The notes beneath the pieces are model-generated. The model did not search any database and was not told where the DNA came from. It saw only the letters and a list, made by a program, of their open reading frames with translations. Source: Flavimarina sp. Hel_I_48 (GTDB lineage Bacteria; Bacteroidota; Bacteroidia; Flavobacteriales; Flavobacteriaceae). Taken from it: 64,000 nucleotides of DNA. The position numbers and the translations under genes are program-made. Shown here one piece after another: positions 54,893 to 62,549 of this stretch; position 1 is the stretch's first letter; each line of letters opens with the position of its first letter. The DNA is taken from the NCBI RefSeq assembly GCF_000733945.1, contig NZ_JPOL01000002.1:3163001-3227000 (forward strand), in the 5' to 3' direction.

Positions 54893-56537
54893 CGTGGAAT
54901 ATATATATAAATTGATCTAATCCTTTCCGGATTATCAGGTTGGTTGCTTGTTTGTTCTCTAGTTTTTCAACTAGTTTTGGAGAGTACATGTAGTAGAATT
55001 TGATAAAACTTTTTCCAATTATTGTTTTATTTAAAAATTCATCTCTGAATTTTCTTAACTCCAGAACTTGTGGATGGTCGTAATCACCATAAGCCATTGT
55101 AGCAATGTAACATCCTCCTTTATCAGCTGCACTACTTATAGTAGAACCAACTTTTTTCGCTGTAGCCGATGCTTGAGCAGCCCGAACATCTTTCCAATAG
55201 CATAGGTGTTTTACTTGGTTTATTTGAATCGGGCCGAGTTTAGCTAATAAGAAATCTACAAGGTTTTTATATTCTGAAATTTTGCTTTGATTTGAGCAAC
55301 GTTGAATGGCTTCAACATTATTAATATTAATACCATTACTGATAACTTCTACTACTTTATCCCAGTTTAAGCAGCTCGCCTTCATTTTATCCACTTTTGA
55401 ATAATTGATGGACTGATTGTATGACATAGTCATTCTCATTGCAGATACCTGAGCCTCAATTTTACTAATAGCATTATCGTAAGCTAACTTAATAGAATGT
55501 AATAATGCAATAGCCTGATTAACCTCCCGGTCTTTCATTTCTTCAAGAGTTGCAAGACTGTCATTTGCCCTGTCTTTTGTTAACTTCCCTACCGCAATTG
55601 ATAATGCTTGTTTGCTGAGTTCTTGGGCTTGTGTTAGGTAATCTTCATTCGAACTCTTTTCTTGGCTTTCATTGAAATAGTCAATACCACATTGCATTAT
55701 TTCATTTGCCAATTGGTCTGCAGCTGTCTTGTATTTTAGGTCATTAGTGCCAATTAATGATTTTAGAAAGGATAAATCGTCTTTTGTGTTTGTGAACAGC
55801 TTTAAACCAAATTCATAAGCATTGTCTTTATCTGCTTTTCGTTTCTTTTTACAACTTTCAATTTGGCTTTCGATTTTGTGTAATGGTTCTTCTGTAAATT
55901 TTTTGGAAAGGTAATTTTGCGTGGTTTCATTGCATCCGCTGAACAATTGCAATATTTCTGAACTTACATATTGATTTTTGAATTGTTTAAGCAATTCATC
56001 AATCAATTTTTCAGTTTGTTTTTGATTGTTAATTGTGAATGTTTCATCTGCGACAGAATGGACAAAGTTTTCAAAGTATTCAGATTCGATTAGCTTGATT
56101 TTGGCTTCAATCCCTGTTTTTATATCGAATTTATTCCTACTTAAAAGTTTGCACGTACCTATATTGTTTAATGCAGAGAAGTTTTTGGCATTGACATTCT
56201 TATTGGCGGTTACTTTTTCCCAAATTTCAAGTGCTTTTTCTTCATCTCCATTTTTCAGATATTCAATAGCGGTGTTATCAAATGGACTAGCATTTAAAAA
56301 CCAAAATAAAGAGTAATTGACTTTGTCTTGATTTTGCTCAATATTTGAAAATGCTTTCTTTACGGTATCTTCAGTTCTGTTAATATTCCTCAGAATTTGA
56401 AAATCAAAGTCTGATTTGATCTCTTTTCCAACCTTTGTGTAGGCTTTGATTTTTCCTTTTTGCTTTTCAAGTTCCTTTGTCGTTGCGTTTGAAAGAATAC
56501 CTGCAATTCGATAAGGGTTATTTTGTATTAACTCCAT
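54876..56537 (-). CDS. J-like/TPR protein with C-terminal CFI-box domain
   Basis: 553 aa from ATG 56537. The N-terminus (MELIQNNPYRIAGILSNATTK, KIKAYTKVG) resembles a degenerate J-domain of the kind found in Hsp70-linked bacterial operons; I see no HPD, so cochaperone activity is uncertain. The middle (~80-460) is helical, with NYSLFWFLNASPFDN and repeat-like NGDEEKALEIWEKV segments. The last ~80 residues are a CFI-box domain (GCYIATMAYGDYDHPQVLEL). It is the first gene of the eight-gene operon and overlaps the next by 17 bp. It may feed substrates to the Hsp70-like ATPase (inference). Confidence 0.8.
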   Translation of the reverse strand: MELIQNNPYRIAGILSNATTKELEKQKGKIKAYTKVGKEIKSDFDFQILRNINRTEDTVKKAFSNIEQNQDKVNYSLFWFLNASPFDNTAIEYLKNGDEEKALEIWEKVTANKNVNAKNFSALNNIGTCKLLSRNKFDIKTGIEAKIKLIESEYFENFVHSVADETFTINNQKQTEKLIDELLKQFKNQYVSSEILQLFSGCNETTQNYLSKKFTEEPLHKIESQIESCKKKRKADKDNAYEFGLKLFTNTKDDLSFLKSLIGTNDLKYKTAADQLANEIMQCGIDYFNESQEKSSNEDYLTQAQELSKQALSIAVGKLTKDRANDSLATLEEMKDREVNQAIALLHSIKLAYDNAISKIEAQVSAMRMTMSYNQSINYSKVDKMKASCLNWDKVVEVISNGININNVEAIQRCSNQSKISEYKNLVDFLLAKLGPIQINQVKHLCYWKDVRAAQASATAKKVGSTISSAADKGGCYIATMAYGDYDHPQVLELRKFRDEFLNKTIIGKSFIKFYYMYSPKLVEKLENKQATNLIIRKGLDQFIYIFHDVIKK

Positions 56538-56866
56538 ATTTTCAATCAATAGGTTCAAAAAATTAAAAATACATTATACTAAAACACTCCTTTTACGGTT
56601 TTCCTCATTCTGTTTAAATTTTTCGATTTTTGGTAGAAAACAGTTCTTTTTATTTTTTTTTCAGGGTTGGCTTTTGAGTAGAAAAAATTAAATGCCCTTA
56701 GCAAAATTGTATACAAAACAAATAGCTGGTGAAAGAAAAAAGTATCTCTTTAAATCAAAATCCATTTTAAGTTAAAAATGTCCCAGTAATATTGGGCTGA
56801 AACGGTTTTTGCGTTAAAAACGATAATTCTTGAAAGGCTTTAATATTTATAACTATTTAAATATCA

Positions 56867-56920
56867 AAGGGATAATTAATGTAACATCGCGCCAGAGTGT
56901 TACCCTCTTGCTTATCCCTT
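56867..56920. repeat. Right member of the hairpin pair at the island ends
   Basis: Perfect 9-bp outer stem AAGGGATAA / TTATCCCTT with GTAAC/GTTAC inside; it contains the inverse of GCAAGAGGGTAAC found at 28161-28173. It lies in the 1-kb non-coding right end of the island (56538-57584), which I find otherwise gene-free. Confidence 0.5.
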
Positions 56921-57185
56921 GATCTTAAAATTTAAATAGCTTTCTACAGCAGGATTAGAGCATCCGATTTTTTTAGTTGGTATTAGTCCTTTGGAATTTT
57001 TAATATCTTTTTATAAAAAACAGTAATAGATTCAAAATGATCTTGATGATACATGATTGTACTTTGATGATAGCTTAAATACTAATAAATACCAGATTTG
57101 TTCACTTCTTTCAACACCTTATCGCTTTTATAATATTTGAGTTTTTTCTTTCACCCGCAGTGAATTTTCCAAAATCGAAAAAACA

Positions 57186-57357
57186 ATTTACCAATTACCC
57201 AGCCCAGTTATAGCAAGTGTTTATCGTTCAATTTTGACCTTTTTTCTAATTACCAATTACCCATTATCATTGGGTAGATTTGGATAATTACATTTCTATG
57301 CTATCTACCCACCATAAAGCCAATATTAATAACGCCTAAGGATGTTTTGGGTAATTG
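57186..57357. repeat. Cluster of short direct and inverted repeats near the right end
   Basis: TTTACCAATTACCCAG (57186-57201) and TTACCAATTACCCA (57250-57263) are near-identical; TGGGTAATTG (57348-57357) is the same motif inverted. TGGGTAGAT (57271-57279) and ATCTACCCA (57303-57311) form a perfect 9-bp inverted repeat. Not a CRISPR (unequal spacing, no leader). May be protein-binding sites for excision or replication. Confidence 0.4.
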
Positions 57358-57513
57358 AGTAATTAAATTTTATATGTTTCTAATTTAGTAATACAGGCTG
57401 GTAAAATAGAAAAAGATTAATGGAACATAATTTTTATTCCGATTTGAATGAATCCTTTTTTACCTTAAATTTACTTTGAGATTGGAAATCAAATGACATT
57501 ATTTGATATTATT

Positions 57514-57531
57514 CAAAACGGTAGCTATTCG
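57514..57531 (+). repeat. Arm-like site at the right end
   Basis: CAAAACGGTAG (57514-57524) is the inverse of the CTACCATTTTG sites (one change) and continues as GGTAGCTATTCG (57520-57531), identical to 26318-26329 at the left end. Confidence 0.45.
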
Positions 57532-57584
57532 GTTACCTGGACTCATTGACATCGGGAAGTCCTATAAACATTGAGGAATGCGAG

Positions 57585-57695
57585 CCAGGTTTGAATCCTG
57601 GCAAGGTCACTAAATGCCCCTTAAAAAGGCACAATAACCACGCAATTCTCACGGATTGCGTGGTTTTCTGGTTTTTAGGGGTTCGTTTAATTTGA
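57585..57695 (+). repeat. Right 111-bp direct repeat (att site, right end of island)
   Basis: A 108/111 match to 26189-26299, including the last 29 nt of tRNA-Arg and the terminator hairpin. It does not contain a whole tRNA. The sequence before it is unrelated to the tRNA 5' half. Confidence 0.92.
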
Positions 57696-57836
57696 TATTG
57701 TTTGATATAATATGTTAGCTATACGCAACTCCAAATCATTAATGCAACCTCGAGGTTGCATTTAAGATTCGATGCTTTAGCTGTCCAATGATTTGGTTTG
57801 ACTTTAAAAGAAATTTTTTGATCAAAACCAAAGATC

Positions 57837-58032
57837 ATGCGTGCTAAAAGAACATTTTCCTAACAATTTTGGGTTAAAGTTTTATACTCAAATAGAAGAC
57901 TATTTTAGGTCACTATATTGTCTTACTTCAGCACTAAAATCTGTGTGTTTATCTGGTGTGTGTGATTATGTTTTAATTACAGTGAGTAAATTCCGCAGTA
58001 TTGAATTTAAGAATAAAATCCATTCGTTTTAA
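57837..58032 (+). pseudogene. Remnant of a second, related integrase
   Basis: ATG at 57837 opens MRAKRTFS-stop-QFWVK, parallel to the intact integrase start MRTSKTFSIQFWMDQ (9 of 13 positions). The upstream leader TTGGTTTGAC is shared too, and both follow a copy of the att repeat. Beyond ~57880 only scattered similarity remains (LKSVCLSGVCD recalls the intact LKRKVPVKLWD). Together with the att repeat it marks a lost or decayed element in tandem at the same tRNA. The 63-aa ORF of another frame here is not a real gene. Confidence 0.6.
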
Positions 58033-58076
58033 ATTGTAAATTGACGGCTCTTTAAACAATTTCTTGATCATGAATC

Positions 58077-58107
58077 AAAAAATTGATTTTGGGTCAATCA
58101 ATTTTTT
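58077..58107. terminator. Inverted repeat, possible terminator
   Basis: AAAAAATTGATT / AATCAATTTTTT, a perfect 12-bp stem with a 7-nt loop and T-runs at the end on both strands. The stretch 58033-58309 otherwise holds nothing I can interpret. Confidence 0.5.
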
Positions 58108-58309
58108 GAAATGACGAATTACCTTACTGTAATATTAGGCAAAGTAAACATCCAGGCTGCAAAAGTTGATTTAAGGATGTAGTAGATAAACCCATTTTTA
58201 ATGGGATTTAAATAATTTCCATTACTTAGACATAACTGGGGCACTAGTCATATCGTGATAACTGGCTTTAATCTCTTACAGTGTACTAACTTTAAATTAA
58301 TTATATTAT

Positions 58310-59509
58310 TTAAAACCTGTCAAGTAAACTAATCAGCGCTCGCGAGTTATGATACGGGCATTTCCACATGCCCAGTTTATCTTCACTTGTGTAGGCTTGA
58401 TTATTTTCATCTATTCTAAAAAACCATTCCCCATTTTTATGATCGATGATATGGGTTTTTGTGAAATCCCAAATATCAATGATTGCACTTTTATATATTT
58501 CGTCAGGATTGATTTTATAAGCATATAGAAGCCCTACCATGGCTTCGGTCTGTGGCCACCAGTGGCGGTCTGTGTCAAGTCTGCCACTTGTTTGATCCAA
58601 TTCATTCAGAACGCCATTTCCTCTAATATATCCCTCTTTCAGGAAGGTTTTTGCCACTATTAGGGCGATTTTCTCTGTTTTTTGGAGTAATTCGCCATTT
58701 TCTGTGACCTTGGCCGCTTCAATGAGCAACCAGGCAGCTTCAATATCGTGACCATACGAAATAGTACTGCTCAATAATTGCCATTTTTTATCAAAAAACA
58801 GGTGAAAATGGCCGTTTTTAGTCAAAAATCGATCTAAAAATAGATTAATTAAGTTTTCCAGCGATTTTTTGACTTTAGCATCGGGATATATAGTATAAAA
58901 CAAGGTATAGGCTTCCAGTACATGCAGGTGCGTGTTCATCGTCTTCTCCGCGTTTTGATCTTTCTCGCTCAGGCGCATATCTTCCACTACAGACCAGTCT
59001 TCTTGAAAAGCTTCAATATACCCTTCATTTTCCCTATCAAAGGCATGTTTTTCCAGCAATTCAAAGATTGAAATTGCCCAGGTTTTTGCAGTTTCCTCTT
59101 GAGTTATCAGATAATATTGAGAAAGACCATAAATAGCAAAAGCCTGCGCATAGACTTGTTTTTTACGGTTCACCGGAATTCCTTCAGCATTCAATTCCCA
59201 ATAGACACCGCCATATTTTTTGTCCCGAGAGAAATCATAGAGGTAATTAAAAGCACGCGTGGCCAGTTGGAGCGCTTTGGTATCTCCAGAAAATTTCGCA
59301 ATGGCAGAAAACGACCATAAAATACGGGTATTCAGGATAATACCTTTATTGGCCTCTGGAACAAGGTTATTCTCGTGATCGCGCTGCCCTACAAATCCGC
59401 TTCGTTTTTCATCTACGCTGTACGTGATCCAGTAATCGGTTATGGATTGTAATTCCTTTTTTAATTCGGTATAAAAGTGTTCAGGAAACAGGGAGTGCTC
59501 TTGATGCAT
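58310..59509 (-). CDS. Cellobiose/mannobiose 2-epimerase (AGE family)
   Basis: 399 aa, an (alpha/alpha)6-barrel AGE/CE-type epimerase. Features are the N-terminal helix region SITDYWITYSVDEKRSGFVG, NTRILWSFSAIAKF, GGVYWEL, HLHVLEAYTLFYT and the C-terminal HWWPQTEAMVGLLYAYK. Cellobiose 2-epimerases convert beta-1,4-mannobiose to mannosylglucose. The start codon overlaps the GH130 stop (TAATG), so the two are coupled. Final gene of the mannan operon. Confidence 0.92.
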   Translation of the reverse strand: MHQEHSLFPEHFYTELKKELQSITDYWITYSVDEKRSGFVGQRDHENNLVPEANKGIILNTRILWSFSAIAKFSGDTKALQLATRAFNYLYDFSRDKKYGGVYWELNAEGIPVNRKKQVYAQAFAIYGLSQYYLITQEETAKTWAISIFELLEKHAFDRENEGYIEAFQEDWSVVEDMRLSEKDQNAEKTMNTHLHVLEAYTLFYTIYPDAKVKKSLENLINLFLDRFLTKNGHFHLFFDKKWQLLSSTISYGHDIEAAWLLIEAAKVTENGELLQKTEKIALIVAKTFLKEGYIRGNGVLNELDQTSGRLDTDRHWWPQTEAMVGLLYAYKINPDEIYKSAIIDIWDFTKTHIIDHKNGEWFFRIDENNQAYTSEDKLGMWKCPYHNSRALISLLDRF

Positions 59510-60702
59510 TAATACAAACCTTTATTATTGTTGATCAAATTGATTATACTGCTTACCGAACCGGCTGAGGTAAACGTATCTTCCGGAGTATTTTTAACGT
59601 AATCAATCAATTTTTCCACCGTACTAACCGCGACATGGCAACGGGTGTCTGAAGAGGCATAGTAGATATAAACTTTCCCCTGATCTTCGATCCAGCCATT
59701 TACAAAAAGCACGTTGGGAACATCGCCCACCGTTTCTTTGTAAGTAGGCGCCATAAAGTAACCCGCAGGCTGATGGATAACTTTGGCAATATCATCTAGC
59801 GCGGTCATAAACATATATAACGTATAGCGCAGGCCACCGGCGGTATTGCGCACTCCATGCGCTAGATGTAACCATCCTTCTCTGGTTTTAATAGGTGAGG
59901 GGCCCTGGCCATTTTTAAGCTCGTAAACGGTGTGGTAAGCTTTGTTGTTTATGATTTTTTCATCAAGAACGATGGGATTTTCCATGTTTTTGATGTAGCC
60001 CAAACCGATACCTCCACCTGTGCCCACATTTATAAAACCATCCTGCGGACGCGTATAAACAGCATATTTGCCCTCTACAAATTCTGGGTGCAATACCACA
60101 TTGCGCTGCTGGCCGGTATAGCTTTTGAGATCGGGCAGGCGCTCCCAGTTGACCAGATCTTTGGTACGGGCGATCCCGGCATTGGCAACAGCCTGGCTGG
60201 TGTCGCCGGCGGGGGCGTTGGGATCTTTCCTTTCGGTGCAAAAAATACCATAAATCCAACCGTCTTCGTGACGGGTAAGACGCATGTCATAAACATTAGT
60301 GTCCGGTTCTTCGGTCTGAGGGAGCTGTATAGGTTTGTCCCAAAACTGAAATTGATCCACACCATTGGGACTTTCCGCGATAGCGAAAAACGATTTTCGG
60401 TCATTGCCTTCCACACGAACGACCAATACGTAATTTTCGCCCCATTTTATTGCTCCCGGATTAAATGTAGCGTTGATTCCTATGCGCTCTAACCCTAGCG
60501 GATTAGTTTTAGGATTTAAGTCATAACGCCAGTGTATGGGTGCGTGCGCTGCGGTAAGCACTGGATTTTCATAACGTTGAAAGATGCCGTTGTTTTCTGC
60601 AACCGGATTATTGGGCGAATTAATGAGTTTTTGGTGGTTTTTGACCAGTTTATTGTAATTAAGGATCGTTTCTGGAGATTTTTTGGTTTCGCTAGCGTTC
60701 AT
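59509..60702 (-). CDS. GH130 mannosylglucose phosphorylase
   Basis: 397 aa, a five-bladed beta-propeller GH130 enzyme. Recognisable blocks are IHWRYDLNPKTNPLGLERIG, FNPGAIKWGENYVLVVRVEG, NVYDMRLTRHEDGWIYGIFC (the Asp-containing catalytic block), NVVLHPEFVEGKYAVYTRPQ and INVGTGGGIGLG. It phosphorolyses 4-O-beta-mannosyl-glucose to mannose 1-phosphate and glucose. With the epimerase, GH26 and transporter it reproduces the known Bacteroides beta-mannan pathway. Confidence 0.92.
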   Translation of the reverse strand: MNASETKKSPETILNYNKLVKNHQKLINSPNNPVAENNGIFQRYENPVLTAAHAPIHWRYDLNPKTNPLGLERIGINATFNPGAIKWGENYVLVVRVEGNDRKSFFAIAESPNGVDQFQFWDKPIQLPQTEEPDTNVYDMRLTRHEDGWIYGIFCTERKDPNAPAGDTSQAVANAGIARTKDLVNWERLPDLKSYTGQQRNVVLHPEFVEGKYAVYTRPQDGFINVGTGGGIGLGYIKNMENPIVLDEKIINNKAYHTVYELKNGQGPSPIKTREGWLHLAHGVRNTAGGLRYTLYMFMTALDDIAKVIHQPAGYFMAPTYKETVGDVPNVLFVNGWIEDQGKVYIYYASSDTRCHVAVSTVEKLIDYVKNTPEDTFTSAGSVSSIINLINNNKGLY

Positions 60703-60713
60703 TTTTTGGATGC

Positions 60714-62549
60714 TTATGAATTATAATTGGGTTCTTCGTTCATTTTATCCCACCAGTTTTTCTTGAGAATCACTATACAGATGGCAAGAAGCACAAGTGA
60801 AACAAGCATGGGTATATGTTCATGTAGAATAATATAAAGTGGGATAACTACCAGTAAAGTCTGGCCTATCACTCCAATTACTACATTAAACATATCTCTT
60901 TTAAAGGCGGTATTTCGCTGAAAACCGGGTTCTTTTTGAATGATTTTTTCATAAATAGGTTTCCAGGCGCCCCAGGGATGGGTCTTTTTATAAAAATGAA
61001 TGAGTACGTCTTCTTCTGTGGGCGGCGCACTGTAAGTTCCCACAAGCGATCCTATGAGTGAAATTAAAAGAATTACCGGAAAATAATACAAGTCTAGCGT
61101 ATCGGTAAATATAGGAAAAACCAGCGCTGGAATGATGCCCGAAAGCATTCCCCAGAAATAGCCTGCGCCGTTAAAGCGCCACCAGTGCCACTTAAGCACG
61201 TTTGAAATCACGTAGCTGCCGTAGAGCGCAGAAACGATCCATTGCAAAATGGAGTTCACATCCTGTACAAAAAAGCCAAGTACGATACTTACTAAAACCA
61301 CAGCGATACCACTGCCATAGTTCATAAACCGTACTTTCTTGGCCGAGGCCTGCGGATTGTAATGTTTTAAATAAATATCGTTAACAAGATAGGCCTGTGC
61401 CGCGTTAAGCGTTCCCGCAAATGTGGACATAAAAGCCGCCAGAAGTCCTGCAAGCAAAAGCCCTAATAATCCTACAGGAACAAACTGTTGAATGGCTGCC
61501 GGGAGAATTTTCTCAAAATCAAGCAGACCAGCGGTACGTAAATCCAAACGGTCATAAAATAACAGTGCGAGCACCGTAAAACCACCTATCATAAGATAAC
61601 GTGTGGGCATGAGGGCAATACTCGCAAAACCGCTCATTTTAGAAGCCTCCTGGGGTGATTTTGTAGAAAGGATTTTCTGCATGTCATAGTTTGGCGCGGG
61701 GCCGGCAATACTGGATAAAATACCTTTGAAGACCATGAGCATAAAGAATATGGTAAACAGGCTGTACCCATCAGACAGTATTTTTGTGTTCACCTCGTCA
61801 ATAATACCAGTCCAGTCCATATTGAGGTTCCAGCCAAAAAAGGGATTCATCCAGCCTTCGGGTACATTTAAGGTGTGCGTGCCCATCGCCTGCCAGGCGA
61901 TTACAGCGATAGCGATAGATGAAACGGTCATGATCGTGTATTGCAGCAAATCTGTCCATACGATGCCGGACATACCGCCAATAATAGAGTAGAAAACAGC
62001 GAAAAAGGTGAAAATAATCCCATAAAAATGCGGAATGTAAGTCGCCGGAATATGAAAGGGGATGTATGGATTAACCATTTCCCAGGGGATGAAAATCTCA
62101 ACAAATTTACCCAGGCCAATGAAGCCATAGGCGAGGAATCCCAGGCAGCTCAAAATCGCAAAAACAACAATGATGGTATGCGAACGTCTACCGCCGCGAC
62201 CAGACCCAAACCGGAATAAAATCCATTCTGCCCCGGTCATCACATTAGAACGGCGCAGCCAGGCCGAAAGGTAAATCATAAGAAATATTTGATTAAAAAC
62301 CGGCCATAGCCAGGGAATCCATATACTCTTGAAACCATAAACAAAGGTGAGCGTCACCAGCCACATGGTACCCGAAATATCAAACATCCCCGATGCGTTA
62401 GAAAGACCCAGCATATACCAGGGCAGGCTTTTACCACCCAGTAGGTAATCTTCTTTACTTTTGCGCGCTTTTTTACTTACGGCCAGACCAATAACGATCG
62501 TACCTACGAGATAAGCCAAAATGATCGCGATATCGAGGGGTTGTAACAT
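60714..62549 (-). CDS. Sodium:solute symporter, probable mannooligosaccharide/mannobiose importer
   Basis: 611 aa with about 13-14 membrane helices, SSS (LeuT-fold) family: LPWYMLGLSNASGMFDISGT (TM1 broken helix region), GGMSGIVWTDLLQYTIM and AAFMSTFAGTLNAAQAYLVN, with a cytoplasmic C-terminal domain. It likely cotransports a mannooligosaccharide with Na+ across the inner membrane. It is 11 bp upstream of the phosphorylase gene. The usual SusC/SusD pair is not part of this operon within the window. Confidence 0.92.
   Translation of the reverse strand: MLQPLDIAIILAYLVGTIVIGLAVSKKARKSKEDYLLGGKSLPWYMLGLSNASGMFDISGTMWLVTLTFVYGFKSIWIPWLWPVFNQIFLMIYLSAWLRRSNVMTGAEWILFRFGSGRGGRRSHTIIVVFAILSCLGFLAYGFIGLGKFVEIFIPWEMVNPYIPFHIPATYIPHFYGIIFTFFAVFYSIIGGMSGIVWTDLLQYTIMTVSSIAIAVIAWQAMGTHTLNVPEGWMNPFFGWNLNMDWTGIIDEVNTKILSDGYSLFTIFFMLMVFKGILSSIAGPAPNYDMQKILSTKSPQEASKMSGFASIALMPTRYLMIGGFTVLALLFYDRLDLRTAGLLDFEKILPAAIQQFVPVGLLGLLLAGLLAAFMSTFAGTLNAAQAYLVNDIYLKHYNPQASAKKVRFMNYGSGIAVVLVSIVLGFFVQDVNSILQWIVSALYGSYVISNVLKWHWWRFNGAGYFWGMLSGIIPALVFPIFTDTLDLYYFPVILLISLIGSLVGTYSAPPTEEDVLIHFYKKTHPWGAWKPIYEKIIQKEPGFQRNTAFKRDMFNVVIGVIGQTLLVVIPLYIILHEHIPMLVSLVLLAICIVILKKNWWDKMNEEPNYNS

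Larger units (their letters stand above)
26189..57614. mobile_element. ~31.4-kb integrative genomic island in tRNA-Arg
   Basis: Bounded by direct repeats (26189-26299 and 57585-57695) that begin in the T-arm of tRNA-Arg; a tyrosine integrase lies just inside the left end. Cargo: BtgA-like mobilisation protein, type I restriction-modification operon with two DUF262 proteins, DUF2779, WYL regulator, metallophosphoesterase and the Hsp70/kinase-AAA/TerB operon. No relaxase, coupling protein or conjugation gene is in it, so it can at most be mobilised in trans. The likely crossover core is the identical 30-bp block at each end. Flanks are core metabolic and mannan genes. Confidence 0.9.

Noticed and set aside
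57186..57357. Possible CRISPR array
   Set aside because: The repeats are short, unevenly spaced and inverted; there is no regular spacer and no cas gene.
57585..57613. A second tRNA-Arg gene at the right end
   Set aside because: Only the last 29 nt of the tRNA are repeated; no D-arm or anticodon arm precedes them, so it is an att remnant, not a gene.
57841..58032. A 63-aa open frame after the right att repeat
   Set aside because: The overlapping frame from ATG 57837 matches the integrase start, so this region is an integrase relic and the other frame is chance.
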